Below, piece after piece: positions 34,848 to 45,375 of a stretch of DNA of 64,000 nt. The position numbers and the translations under genes are program-made. Each line of letters begins with the position of its first letter. The stretch's first letter is position 1. The notes beneath the pieces are model-generated. The model saw nothing but the letters and a program-made list of their open reading frames with translations, was not told where the DNA came from and searched no databases. The stretch is from Mermis nigrescens (Eukaryota; Nematoda; Enoplea; Mermithida; Mermithidae): NCBI GenBank assembly GCA_036768485.1, contig JAVLUZ010000745.1, positions 62,001 through 126,000 of the forward strand, read 5' to 3'.

Positions 34848-35667
34848 AATTATACAGTGAGAGCATAAAAATCAATAATATCCCAAATACAATAATCATA
34901 GACCCAAACATATGAGAGTTGTAGTGCGATCCCGAGTAGCCTTTAAAACCTACTAACGGACTGCGATAAATCATGGCATCCCCCTCTGGCATGGAATTTT
35001 GACACCCAATCACCGAGGGAGGTGTTTTTAAATTTAAAATAAAATTTTTGAAATATGATCTAGCACTACCTTCATGATCTTCGCCTTTCGGAATATCAGA
35101 AAGATACCCGGGAACCCCATTAAAATTCACTTCGTTATGTAGGCCGGACGTTATGCAGAACGTCCTCATGGAGGGAAAACCAACCTCATTGTATGAGAAT
35201 GCCTGAGCAAGAAACGGATCTTCGATAGAAAATGGATCGAATAAAATCTTTTCTTGTTCAGGTGGGCACGAGTCATTCTGGGAGCTCGAACCCTGTCTGT
35301 CATCCTCCGCATGCGCATTAGTTGTATTGCTCGTAACACTCCTATCCGACCAGACAACTCGTTTAGGAAATGTGCCTTGACCCTGGGGTCCTTTATTAAT
35401 GAACCCCTGACCCGAAAATGGCTGTGCTCTTGCGACCCTATCGCTATCATTATTATAATTATTTCCATTTGAAAACTCATTTGAATTACGCGCCAAAATA
35501 TTATTTTTTATTCGACAATTTATCTGTCTATGGCATAATTTTCCGCAAAAATAACAATTTACATTTTTATCCACATTAAGAGAGAGATTACGGTAATTGT
35601 GAATATTGCGATTATCACTTTCTTTATTTAAATCACGCATACCCGTGTTGCTATATCTTATTGTCAC
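34720..35667 (-). pseudogene. Element C nucleocapsid fused to first membrane segment of the glycoprotein
   Basis: This 315-codon frame starts in an overlap with gag and contains a CX2CX4HX4C zinc knuckle (CYFCGKLCHRQINC). A linker of about 150 residues with acidic and Ser-rich parts follows, then a hydrophobic span (MIIVFGILLIFMLSLY, about 34858-34915), then the start of an ectodomain (CDRFQGGHAVLVP). Nucleocapsid and glycoprotein are thus encoded in one frame with no stop between them, which is unusual. The hydrophobic span would act as an internal signal-anchor with Gag in the cytosol (inference). A single-base frame change ends it at 34720. Confidence 0.75.
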
Positions 35668-36616
35668 GTGGATTTAAATTAAAATTACGCCTGAGAGAGT
35701 AGTCATTTCGTTCGCCTCCGTCTTTAACAAAATTTACATGACTTGAGTTAGTAGTGGGAGCCTGAGATAAAATTGTGCCGATGGGTGAGACTCCTTGCTC
35801 ATACGCCTGATTTATTTCTTGTTTGTGTGCTTCTGAAATAGCCTCTTCAAAAGTTTTTGGTGACGCATTTCTAACCCAAAGACGAAGATTAGGTAATAAT
35901 TTTGAGATAAAGTGACTTTTTACAAAATCATTTTCATCATGTCCCGTCCAGCCTGGTTGGGCTTTTCTAGATAAACGTCTTATATCTGTTGCGTAGCGTT
36001 GTACTGATTCTCCGGGGCCTTGAAAACGTGAGAGAAGCTGATCCCGCTTGATATCTATGTGTTGGTTGTCGGGGAATTGATCACGAAAAGCATTTACCCA
36101 TTCTTGCCAGGTTGTGAGAGCAGGGATTCGTGCACTAAGCTCAGCGAAAAAGGTTTGCGCAGCGCCTTTTAAATATGTTGATAATAAAGCCACTTCTCGA
36201 TTTAATTGAGAAGCACCAGCTAAAATTGACATATTAGAGAATTGTTTTTCCCAATCCGTCCAGTCCGTTTCTCCGTCCCCAGTAAAAACAGTGAGAGGTG
36301 GAGCAGCTACTACTGAAACTGGCCTGCTATCATACATTTCTTGAATATGCTGTACTGTTTGTTGTAAAAGATTAACGACTTGTGCATCCATTTTCACAGG
36401 CTTTTGAGCAATTTTAGATCCACTTTGTTTATCACAGAAAGGCAAATTTTTAAAAAGTGAGACTGTTTCTTGTTCTAAGTTAACACTTAACGTCCGATTT
36501 CTTAGCGATTTTCCTTCACTTAGTCTTTTCGGATCTTTACTTCCTTTTTCAATGTGTTGAAAAACTCCGCTCAACGATGGATCCGTAATTAAAGTAAAAA
36601 AGTGAGTGAATAACAC
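35651..36616 (-). CDS. gag: Element C Gag (matrix/capsid part)
   Basis: This 321-codon frame contains a retrotransposon gag capsid-type segment: FTGDGETDWTDWEKQF, a Leu-rich helix set, FPDNQHIDIKRDQLL, then VQRYATDIRRLSRKAQPGW and FISKLLPNLRLWV. It forms the particle core that packages element RNA. Its 3' end overlaps the nucleocapsid frame by 17 bp, and the downstream frame is +1 relative to it. That may be a programmed +1 shift or a one-base indel. An internal Met about 75 codons in (MDAQVVNLL) may be the real start. Confidence 0.75.
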   Translation of the reverse strand: MLFTHFFTLITDPSLSGVFQHIEKGSKDPKRLSEGKSLRNRTLSVNLEQETVSLFKNLPFCDKQSGSKIAQKPVKMDAQVVNLLQQTVQHIQEMYDSRPVSVVAAPPLTVFTGDGETDWTDWEKQFSNMSILAGASQLNREVALLSTYLKGAAQTFFAELSARIPALTTWQEWVNAFRDQFPDNQHIDIKRDQLLSRFQGPGESVQRYATDIRRLSRKAQPGWTGHDENDFVKSHFISKLLPNLRLWVRNASPKTFEEAISEAHKQEINQAYEQGVSPIGTILSQAPTTNSSHVNFVKDGGERNDYSLRRNFNLNPRDNKI

Positions 36617-36642
36617 GAACGTATGAACAAATAAATAGCTAA

Positions 36643-36655
36643 GGCGTGATCGCCA
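36643..36655 (-). promoter_or_regulatory. Putative primer-binding site, element C
   Basis: On the minus strand TGGCGATCACGCC begins 4 bases after the 5' LTR. It fits the CCA end of a tRNA, perhaps an Arg type by likeness to TGGCGACCGTGAC sites known in insects (recalled, not checked). Confidence 0.5.
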
Positions 36656-36659
36656 CTAT

Positions 36660-37096
36660 TGTAACGCGTGCCTTTTATTTAGTAACGTGTATGTATAAGG
36701 TGAGTGATACTTTATTACGCTTAAGATATTATGTAACAACAAGGTGAGCGATACTTACAATATAATACAGCAGCAATCGCCACGGCACATACGACAGCAA
36801 TAATATACTAAGCCGTTTCCCCAGAATTCGGGAGATCCAACCCAAGTTTGCTCGGCATGGCTACAATGCGGGTTCATGTTGAGCAGAGATGTTTTATATT
36901 CTACGTTAAACATTTCCAAGTCATATGAGTGCGGGGTATTGGAATAAGTTTTTATGATATTCGCATGACCAATAAAACTTCGGAGATGAGATTCTTAGAT
37001 AACTTTTTTGCATTGAGCGCAAGCTTCAAAACTATGACGCAAATAATATCGCGAATTTCGATGCTAATTTCAAAATTCAAAACTTAGAGCATTACA
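36660..37096 (-). repeat. Element C 5' LTR
   Basis: Pairs with 26671-27105 with about ten differences by eye. It is flanked on the right by the TAGT duplication. From 37101 to 37456 I see no gene or element end. Confidence 0.92.
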
Positions 37097-37456
37097 TAGT
37101 GACTAAGCAAATTTTGAGCATTTTTTTGAGCCTAGCATACTGTAGACATAAGCTAGCTATACTTTTTTGGCAAAATATTCATCTAAAACACTTTATTTCA
37201 TAAAAATCCGTTCAGTGGTTCTTGTGTTCATCTCAAAAAACCTCACTTCACTGAAATGAGTTATTCGATAGTGAGCAGGTTCATCAGCTTTGACCAACTG
37301 TCACACTGTAGACATGTTATAAAATGAAAAATAAATTAATTTTTGAGCAAGCTGAATGAATTTTGATCATTTATTGTATTTTTCTTATCAACAAATACCA
37401 GCGGATCAAAAGTTATACGTAGGCATATCAAATTCTAAAATTGTGTGGAAACAACA

Positions 37457-37769
37457 TGTATCTGCATCCTTTTGAAAAAGTTGGTTGCTATCTGTATCAT
37501 TTTGAAAAAGTCGGTTGTTATCTGCATCCTTTTGAAGAAGTCGGTTGTTATCTGTATCCTTTTGAAAAAGTTGGTTGTCATCTGCATCCTTTTGAAAAAG
37601 TTGGTTGTTATCTGCATTATTTTGAGAAAGTCGGCTGTTATCTGCATTCTTTTGAAAAGTCGGTTGTTATCTGCATACACTTTTGGAAAAGTCGGTTGTT
37701 GTCTGCATCCTTTTGAAAAAGTCGGTTGTTATCTGCATATACTTTTGAAAACATCGGTTGTTATCTGTT
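37457..37769. repeat. 30-bp minisatellite, main array
   Basis: About ten units of the same 30-bp repeat as at 15664 and 26102 (TTATCTGCATCC then TTTTGAAAAAGTCGG), with 1-2 bp length variants towards the right end. Open frames on both strands reflect the 30-base period. Between 37770 and 38145 nothing is recognisable. Confidence 0.9.
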
Positions 37770-38145
37770 ATCATTACCAATAGAGCTAATTTATAGAAGA
37801 AAGATAATTAAAATCAAACTGCTAGTTTTATACATTTGATAAAAGTAATAGATAAAAGTAAGAAGCATTTGAATTATTTCAGTGTTAAAAGACACCAGGC
37901 AGAGATCCTAACAACGCTTCTTTTCATATCACAAGGTTCATATTTTTGTAATAATTCATTGTCAGTTGTCTGAAATTTTTCATTGTTATGCACCGTTTGA
38001 AATATTCCATTGCTATCTTTCATAATGCTAGTTAACAATAAAATTATTCAAATGAATCTGCCTCACTTTCCGTACCTATGGACATTTGTGCATTGCTTGC
38101 CATACATATATGTATGTACAATGTACCTATATAGGGTTACACAAG

Positions 38146-38279
38146 CACACTTGGGCGTGGGGGTCAGAAACTTCCCCTCCCCAAGAATCTGTCGGACCCC
38201 CAGAATTAAATTTTTTATGCTTTTTAGTGCTTCGTATTTTTGGCAATTTTGCTCCACAGAACCCCGTGCTGCCCATATG
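38146..38279 (+). mobile_element. hAT-like MITE, short variant
   Basis: Begins CACACTTGGGCGTGGGGG and ends GTGCTGCCCATATG but is only 134 bp and lacks the central GAGAAACGTCG block. No clear target duplication. From 38280 to 38885 there is no supported feature. Confidence 0.6.
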
Positions 38280-38885
38280 TAGGTAAGTATACTTACTCAA
38301 AAAAATATGTAAGTATAGGTATGTACCTGTAGGTACTGCTCCACATATGTACATACAGGGTGCCCCAGGCTATAGCTATTTAACGACTCAATTATGCAGC
38401 ATTGCATGGCCCGTTTCTCCATAAAGAATAATTTTTGTGCACTGAAAAACTGTTGACCAGAAGAATGGTCACGGCCAGTTAATATGTAAACATAAGTACT
38501 GCTTAAGGCGATCCACTTCAAAAAGTTAAGACCGCACATATGTATACCATACAGTAAAGGTAATAAAGAATGGCAAGAAGACCCCAGAATGACAAATAAC
38601 AAGGCAAGATAAAATTTAAGGCAGAAATTGGACAAATATATCTACTTTTCACAGGCGGTTGAAATTAATCTCAGAAATTGCATAATGATTACAATAAGTA
38701 ATGTGTAATAACGACTTCAACAGCAATTTTAGCCCAGAAATCTGTCAAAATGATTATTTTCAAGCTGTGCTGATCCCCCAGTCGGCCTTTTTGTGCATCT
38801 AATTGAGACCACAACGGGCCTTTACTCACAGTCCACATCAGTCAAGGTTCCTTGTGTAAATCAAAATGCATCACTTGCTGCTGAG

Positions 38886-39140
38886 CATATACCTGGGCAT
38901 GGGGGCTGGGGGTATGCACCCCCCCCAGAAGGCCAAATACTCAACATGAAAATGAAAATACCCAATAGTACCCCTCAGAATTTGATTTTCGATTTTTTTC
39001 ATGATTGTTTGATGTAAATGAGAGAGCTTGATGAGAAATGTTGAAAAATGGTGGTTTTTCGCTAAAGCACCATTTTAAGGCCAATATTTGACTTTAAAAA
39101 TTTTGCACCCCCTAAAGAACTTTGGAGCTGCTCAACTATG
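38886..39140 (+). mobile_element. hAT-like MITE, diverged copy
   Basis: Contains the ACCTGGGCATGGGGGCTGGG start, GATGAGAAATGTTGAAAAATGG centre and GAGCTGCTCAACTATG end of the family, well diverged. Flanking 8-mers CTGCTGAG and CTGATAAG match at 5 of 8. From 39141 to 39622 nothing is recognisable. Confidence 0.65.
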
Positions 39141-39989
39141 CTGATAAGGGAAACAAGCAACTATCAGAGTCTGAAAAGTGAAATACCTTCTTTGAAGCCA
39201 TTTTATGATGCGATTGTTTGAGAAGCTACGCCAATTCAAAGTGATATCAGAAGAAAAAAAAGTTGCTTGTTCCAATGGTAGAATAAAGAAAAATATTGAA
39301 GGATGGGTATTTTGAGAAAAATACAGCTGAAAATTTCAAATACTAGCATATCTTGAATTTTCTGAAAGTTTGATCGATTATATGTATCTTTATGCTGCAG
39401 ATATCTTATAACCTGATATTTGGTTTTAAGATGGAGCAGCATATGCTTGTTTTATGTGTACAATGAGAGGATAAACCCATTTCTCGTTCTGGAGTAATAA
39501 ATGAATAAACTTTGATATAATTTTTAAAAGTAATTTTTTGTGGCAACTTCGCATGATAATAAAAGCAGAAAAACAGCTGACAAAATAATAAGCTATTTGT
39601 AGTCTTAAAAAGCGCAAAGTTGGGTATTATCTTAATACCTACGTCAACACCCTACAAAAATTTTTTTTGAAATAAAAGTTTACACATATTTACCATGTAA
39701 ATTGAGGTTGCTGATTTTAAATCTAATGTCAAAAATGTTGTTCGACCAGCAGGTCAAAAGTTAGAGTGTAAATTTAGATCACTAATTTTAAATTCTATTA
39801 AAAATTCAAGAATGTTGTAAAATGTTAAAAAATTGTTTAAAAAAAGTTCTATTCAATTTGTTTAATTTCAACATTTATCCAAGTTAATGGGAACTGAGCA
39901 GCTATATCACGCAAAATATCTTTAAAAGGCGCTTCTATATGACATCCATGCCAACAATATGCAGCTAAATGACCAGACAACAAATTTGG

Positions 39990-41222
39990 TTATGTTCCGC
40001 GCATATTACGCAAAATTTTAGTTTTCACGTGACTCCAGTGCGTTTCGATGCACTGAGTGTGGGCGCCAGTGATTGGGTCTACAAAGTTTTCCATGTGGTT
40101 TACAGTCATATGTCTGTAGTTGAATCCCGGCCAATTTGAAATGTTACTATATGCAGCCCACTCATCTGACATAATCAACATGCCAGGCACAACATGACAT
40201 TGAATAATAGTAAGAAGTGTAGCTTTGTTTTGACATAGAACATGAAACATGCATAGATCTTGAGTACCGTCCGGCTTTTTCCATACAATGCCAAAAATCC
40301 AAGGTCCGACCACTTTATTTCCATAATTTTGATTTGCACCCAGACCTCAATTTCCATGCAGCAGGTGTCCACGGTTATATTTTTGTCTTCCTCTCATGAG
40401 CATACATAGGCAGCAAAAGAAAATTCTAAGGGGGGGGTGCAAGATTTTTTTGAAGGTCAAAAAATGGCCTTAAAAATGATGGTATGGCGATAAAAACACC
40501 ATTTTTCGACGTTTCTCATCAAGCACTATCCATTGGCATCAAAAAATTGGTGAAAAAAACGAAAAACATTTTCAAAAATTGAATTCTGGGGGGGGTATTT
40601 TGATTTCTGGGGGGGTATTTTGGTTTCTGGGGGGTGCATACCCCCCAAACCCCCCACGCCCAGGTGTGCTCATGAGACTTTCATCAATCTGAACTGTTTC
40701 TCCTGCACCACCCATAGCCGGAGCTTTGTTCAGAGCCCTGAAGCAAACTATGTGCACATAATTGCGCCAATCTACTAATGTGTTATTATTCATCACTAGA
40801 TCACCACCAATGCACTCTTTTGACTGGGCTAATGAAATCTTTTTAGCCCAAAAGCATATGATCGTGAGTGTTGCTTTGATTGAAATCTTAGTTTGTGATT
40901 TGCTCAATGCACTAACAGTGGTGAGAAAAGACCATAATCCCCAATTAGCTGAAGCACAACAAAATTCACCTTGTACAATTGTATTCTTGGCTGATCTGTA
41001 TTTTTTGCATTGACTGCAGCGCATAAAGTCATAATGTTTTTGTTGTGCATTATCAAAGATACAAGTCTCCTTCAAGTGACCATTGCATCCAGCGGTACCC
41101 ATAAAACAATTCACATTAATTTGTTGAGGAATTTGTGCTGCCAATAGTAGTAAATAATTTTGTCGAAGCGAATTCAACAGAACTTTCTTCAGATTGTGCA
41201 ATATAACAAAGTTTGTGTACAA
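39990..41222 (-). pseudogene. Merlin/IS1595 (ISXO2-like) transposase, interrupted
   Basis: The upstream part (41222-40669) has a zinc-binding pair (CIFDN...CSQCKKYRSAKN) and the first catalytic region ETVQIDESL. The MITE at 40401-40668 follows. The downstream part resumes with RGRQKYNRG and an in-frame stop after HLLHGN. Next come GPWIFGIVWK, IMSDEWAAYSN (second catalytic Asp) and CIETHWSHVKTKIL (third catalytic position), ending near 39990. These are the D,D,E blocks of the DDE_Tnp_IS1595 family. The MITE and at least one stop make it non-functional. Confidence 0.8.
40401..40668 (-). mobile_element. hAT-like MITE, in the Merlin transposase
   Basis: Reverse orientation (starts CATACATAGGCAGC, ends CGCCCAGGTGTG). 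Perfect 8-bp duplication CTCATGAG at 40393-40400 and 40669-40676. Confidence 0.92.
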
Positions 41223-41536
41223 AAAGATCTCGAGCCACGGTAAACTGGAAAAATTTATTATATGAAAAGCTAACTACCAACATACAACAAAATTGAATTG
41301 TGTAGGTTGTGTAAACCAGTAGTAAAACTTTGTTTTGCTGCGTTTTACAACACGCTTGAATTTTTACTAGAATTTAAAATCAGTGATCTCAATTTACACT
41401 ATAACTTTTGACCTGGTGGTTAAACAACATTTTTGACATTGGATTTAAAATCAGCAACCTCAATTTACCCGGAAAATACGTTTAAAGTTTCATTTTAAAA
41501 AATTTTTTGTAGGGTGTTGACGTACCAAGATAATAA

Positions 41537-42324
41537 CGCAAAGGTGTATATGCTTGCAAATTTTCAACTGATAAAGAGATATGATTAGGCACTGATAAGG
41601 AGATATGATTAGGCTAAAATCCGGTTTTGAAAGTTGTGGGTTTTTAACGTTTTTGGTGCAAGCAGTATAAATTGGGGTTTAAATTTGGGGTCCTGCCTCC
41701 TCAAATTTTTGAAGTTATGAAAAAAAATTTACACAAGCCCGTTCGAGACCCTAGGTAACTTACACACAAAATTTTATTGAAATCGGAGATTGTCGAGTGA
41801 GGCCGATTTTCAAAATTGGACCACTTGACATGGAATGAGCCCAATGCAGTAATTGTAGCATGGTACACAGCACATAAATATTGGTATTTTTAGCTCACAT
41901 TTATGGTATTTAGAAAAATAACCAATTTGGCATTAAACGCCAGCAAAGTTGACAGATTTTTCACATTGACATAGATCAAATTTAAGCAATTTAGAAGGAA
42001 TAAATGATGAACAAACAATAAATTTTGCTTATTGAGGTAAACAAAAATATACATGGTTTATGTAAATTTTGGATTAATTATTACAAGCTAACAATATCCT
42101 GATAATACATCTATTAGTGCATGTATAACTATCACAAAATATCAATTATTATAAATGTATATCATAACAGACAAATAAAAACCGAGAAAAAACTGTTTGT
42201 TGTTACAAAGTGCCGGAATTTTCCGAGCTTCACAAACAGAAAGGTCATCAATTAGTTTCTTCTTTTTAAATGATAATGTTGAAGAGCGCGAGCTTGTAAA
42301 ATTTTCACAACTGATTGCTATCTA
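41537..42324. other. No recognisable gene
   Basis: AT-rich sequence. A short duplication (GATATGATTAGGC, twice near 41579-41614) is visible, but no frame or element end is supported. Confidence 0.5.
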
Positions 42325-42365
42325 CTGAATTGATCCAGGCTTGGCGCGTCAGGGACCCTTGGGGC

Positions 42366-42543
42366 CACAGATGGGCGTGGAAGGTGAGGACTTGAGGGAT
42401 ATACATCCGCCAGAAGTCCAAATATCCCCCAGAATTCAGTTCCTGAAATTATTTCTGTTTTTATTGCAATATTTTGATACCAATGGATAGTGCTCAATGA
42501 GAAATGTTGAAAAATGGTGTTTTTCTGCCATACCACCATTTCT
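42366..42543 (+). mobile_element. hAT-like MITE, 3'-truncated
   Basis: Starts CACAGATGGGCGTGG and keeps the GATAGTGCTCAATGAGAAATG block but stops at CCATACCACCATTTCT. A 40-bp flanking segment (GGCTTGGCGCGTCAGGGACC) recurs before the next copy, so the pair arose by tandem duplication. Confidence 0.7.
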
Positions 42544-42586
42544 ACAGAATTTATCTAAGCTTAGCGTGTCAGGGACCCTTAGGCCC

Positions 42587-42827
42587 CACATGGGCATACT
42601 AACGGGAGGGGATTTGAGGGTATGTACCCCCAAAAGTCCGATTAACCCCCAAAATTTAATTCATAAATTTTTTTTGTTTTTTTGCAATATTTTGAAACTA
42701 ATGGATAATGCTCAATGAAAAATGTTAAAAAATTGTATTTTTTGCCACAACATCATTTTTTAGACCTTTTTTGACCTTCAACAACTTTTGCACCCCCTCC
42801 CCTGAATTTTGATGCTTCCCACCTATG
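42587..42827 (+). mobile_element. hAT-like MITE, diverged copy
   Basis: Starts CACATGGGCATACT and ends GCTTCCCACCTATG. It is preceded by AAGCTTAGCGTGTCAGGGAC, the second copy of the duplicated flank. Confidence 0.7.
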
Positions 42828-44665
42828 CTCAACCACAGGGCTATGTGTGGTCACATATTCTGCACATGCCTATGACCGGGTCTGTTTGCATGAACTACAA
42901 TTATTACATTTCTGCTTGTGAATCTTTCCATTAATAAGTCACATACCTCAACTTTGATTGCTGACGCTGGGCTTATTAATGATGAAATGGCCGGTAGAAA
43001 TTAAGCAATAATTGATTCTAATTTTGTTTGATACTTCCGCTCATCAGTCATCAATAGCTAGTCTATCTTTAAGCAAAATACAACAGTAATCCAACACCAT
43101 GCTCGCAATACCTCTAGATGAATTTATTACTCCATTGGAATCAGACAGTCGAGCAAAGTTGAGGTGTTCTGAAAATGCTTTCACGTACGTAGAAAAGCAG
43201 AATTCTATACTCATTTTTTTCTTTGACGTGATGTACACAAATACCTTAAGCAATTACAATAAATTGTTGACTTTCCACCCTGACAACAACATCACTGATT
43301 GAAGATTTTTGAATGAATGACCGCTCAGCAATGTGCAACATTTAATATTAATATTTCTTAGATATTACCATACTACCATTTTGGTGAGCCATTTATGTTT
43401 CTCTGCTTAGAAATGATTGATTACTATACTTTGCACAGGTTTTTCCACCCAGGTCATTTTTTCCCAAAAAGTACTATCATGTTACAATGCATTCACTGCT
43501 GGCATGTTTTTGTGCTTATGTACTTATATAAAAACATGAGAGTATAAAGATGTTTAAGCACTTGCCTATGACATATGTGACTATTTGCTATATGATAGGT
43601 ACTTAGGTTGAGGATTGCTGGACCTTCAACATTTGTTAAGTGTGTATGTTCATAAAGAATTACAGTATGATCGCAGATATTATTGCGATGTCATAAATTG
43701 TTTTCTGCAAAAACAATAGATGTTTTTTTCATGGGAAGAATTATGAATGTGGCGGCAATTTTTTATATCTGCCTAGCACACTGTCATTTGATCTCACACA
43801 AGCTACATTAACATATTGGTGTAGCGAGTGCCCACATTTTTGGACGTCAGTATGCAAAAACAATCACTTTGATTTGTACAATTACACAGCCTATCGGTCA
43901 TATATGTGTATTGCAACTGAATTCCCTGAAACCCCTGAATTCCCTGAAATCCTGAATTCCACAATAAATGTGTGTGAAGCTCAGAAATCCCACAAGCAAA
44001 ATTGTGTAGTAGGGTTTCAGGGTTGCACCAAATATTATGCTTTCTTAATAAGCTGTAAAGCGGAAATGGGCCCTTTGGAATTGAACAGACTATAATTATT
44101 TGTACCTATGCATATTTCTTACTGCGTAGCTCATGTCAACTTTGTAAGTTATGTATATACCTAACCTACCTGTACATACATAATTGATTTGAGATTCATT
44201 TAAAAATTGTAAATATTTTAAAAGGCATTTAAAATTGAAATTCAATAGAAATTTCAAAGTCATTACATTTTTTACAATATACTATACCATGCAAAAGCAA
44301 TTTTTTAAAGTAAAATTTTAAAACTATAGTTTCCAAACTTATAACATTTTTTGAGGGATGATAAAAATTAAGCTTAGAATAATTGTCAGAAAAGAACTCC
44401 TTCTTTTGAACCAGTGTTTGAAATTGAGAAATATTGCTGAAGTAATTTTAGGATTCAAATCAAGATTGTGCTACTTTATTTATAGTTATAAAGTTAGCTA
44501 AAAAATGATAAAATTATTTTTCAGATGAAAAGCGCCTCAATTTCAATATAAGTCAGCTTTGATTTTATCGATTTAAGCTTGCAAAAAAAGCTTTGCTTTA
44601 TTCCATTTTCTTACAATGAAACCTCTTTCAGTATTCCAGATTTAGAACAATTCGAGTCGTAGAAC
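42828..44665. other. No recognisable gene
   Basis: About 1.8 kb without a supported gene. Short open frames near 43044-43302 on both strands overlap each other and show no recognisable motif. A small CCTGAAAY direct repeat (CCCTGAAACC, CCCTGAAATCC) lies at 43924-43950. Confidence 0.45.
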
Positions 44666-44894
44666 ATGCACCCCCCAGAAACCAAAATACCCCCAGAAAT
44701 CAAAATACCCCCCCAGAATTCAATTTTTGAAAATTTTTTTCGTTTTTTCGCAATTTTTTGATTCAATGGATAGTGCTTGATGAGAAATGTCGAAAAATGG
44801 TGTTTTTATCGCCATACCACCATTTTTAAGGTCATTTTTCGACCTTCAAAAAAATCTTGCACCCCCCTCAGAATTTTCTTGCTGCCCACGTATG
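44666..44894 (+). mobile_element. hAT-like MITE, 5'-truncated
   Basis: Begins at ATGCACCCCCCAGAAACC, missing the first 30 or so bases including the inverted end, and ends GCCCACGTATG. Flanks GTAGAAC and GTAGACC suggest that the duplication survives and the end was lost afterwards. Confidence 0.75.
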
Positions 44895-44979
44895 GTTGTA
44901 GACCTTTTTCTAGCTAGAACGTTTTGAAGGTGCGTGTAGAAAAATCTCTTTGAGTCGCTCTGTTGTTTCATTATGTTAC

Positions 44980-45213
44980 ATAAACAGATAAGTGCAAGGC
45001 CAGCTTTGAGGTTATTGAAAAAATTTAAAGTGACTGCAAAAGTGCTCTAAACTAATACAATCAATACAATATTCTAGAGTATGTCGAGTCACTTGTTGAC
45101 ACATGCAAGTTTTGAGCTGTGTTATTGCATCTAAAGTTTGAAGCACTTTTGTAGCCTACTTCTTATGGAAAAATTTCAAGAAAACTGCAAAGTTAAATGG
45201 AACAGACTATAGG
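44980..45213. mobile_element. GTCTGTTTCA-end foldback MITE, degraded
   Basis: Inner inverted blocks GCAAAAGTGCTCTAAAC (about 45043) and GCACTTTTGTAGCC (about 45141) and right end AAGTTAAATGGAACAGACTATA match the family at 12346. The left end is unclear. Confidence 0.45.
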
Positions 45214-45375
45214 TATTTTGAAATCGTCCACGCATAAATGACCTTCAATTGTTGATGCGCTTACTCAGACATTTATGGTTTATTTTTTTGGTTTAATAGA
45301 AGTTTGATTTGCTTGCTTAGGAATTTCGAGTTAAGCCAGTCAAACTTCGATTTGCGCCTGCTCAAAGTTTGTCTA

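Larger units (their letters stand above)
26671..37096 (-). mobile_element. Element C: best-preserved gag-env-pol retroelement
   Basis: LTRs of about 436 bp (TGTAACGCG...GCATTACA) flank a minus-strand element bounded by TAGT duplications (26667-26670, 37097-37100). By eye the LTRs differ at about ten positions, mostly transitions, so insertion is fairly recent. Order on the minus strand: 5' LTR, primer site, gag, nucleocapsid fused to a membrane glycoprotein unit, protease, RT-RH-INT, extra 466-codon frame, polypurine tract, 3' LTR. A hAT-like MITE interrupts the glycoprotein unit, and single-base frame breaks occur near 34730, 32250 and 32045. Confidence 0.92.
39623..41536 (-). mobile_element. 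Merlin-type DNA transposon with long inverted ends
   Basis: Inverted ends of about 185 bp (39623-39810 and 41350-41536) share ACGTCAACACCCTACAAAAA, TGTCAAAAATGTTG and ACTTTTGACCTG-type blocks. Flanks read CGCAAAGTTG and CGCAAAGGTG, a probable 8-10 bp duplication, as expected for Merlin/IS1595. The transposase lies between them on the minus strand. A hAT-like MITE is inserted inside. Confidence 0.8.

Noticed and set aside
36643..36655. Naming the exact tRNA primer of element C
   Set aside because: The site fits a CCA end, but I cannot compare it with the organism's tRNA set, so no tRNA is assigned beyond a weak guess.
37457..37769. CRISPR-like regular array
   Set aside because: Units are contiguous 30-bp tandem repeats with no unique spacers, and the DNA is eukaryotic.
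37435..37783. Open frames of repeated LLKKLVVICI or FFKRMQITTN units (also at 15561-15851)
   Set aside because: The 30-bp minisatellite equals ten codons, so frames stay open on both strands. Array length and imperfect units give no sign of a protein.
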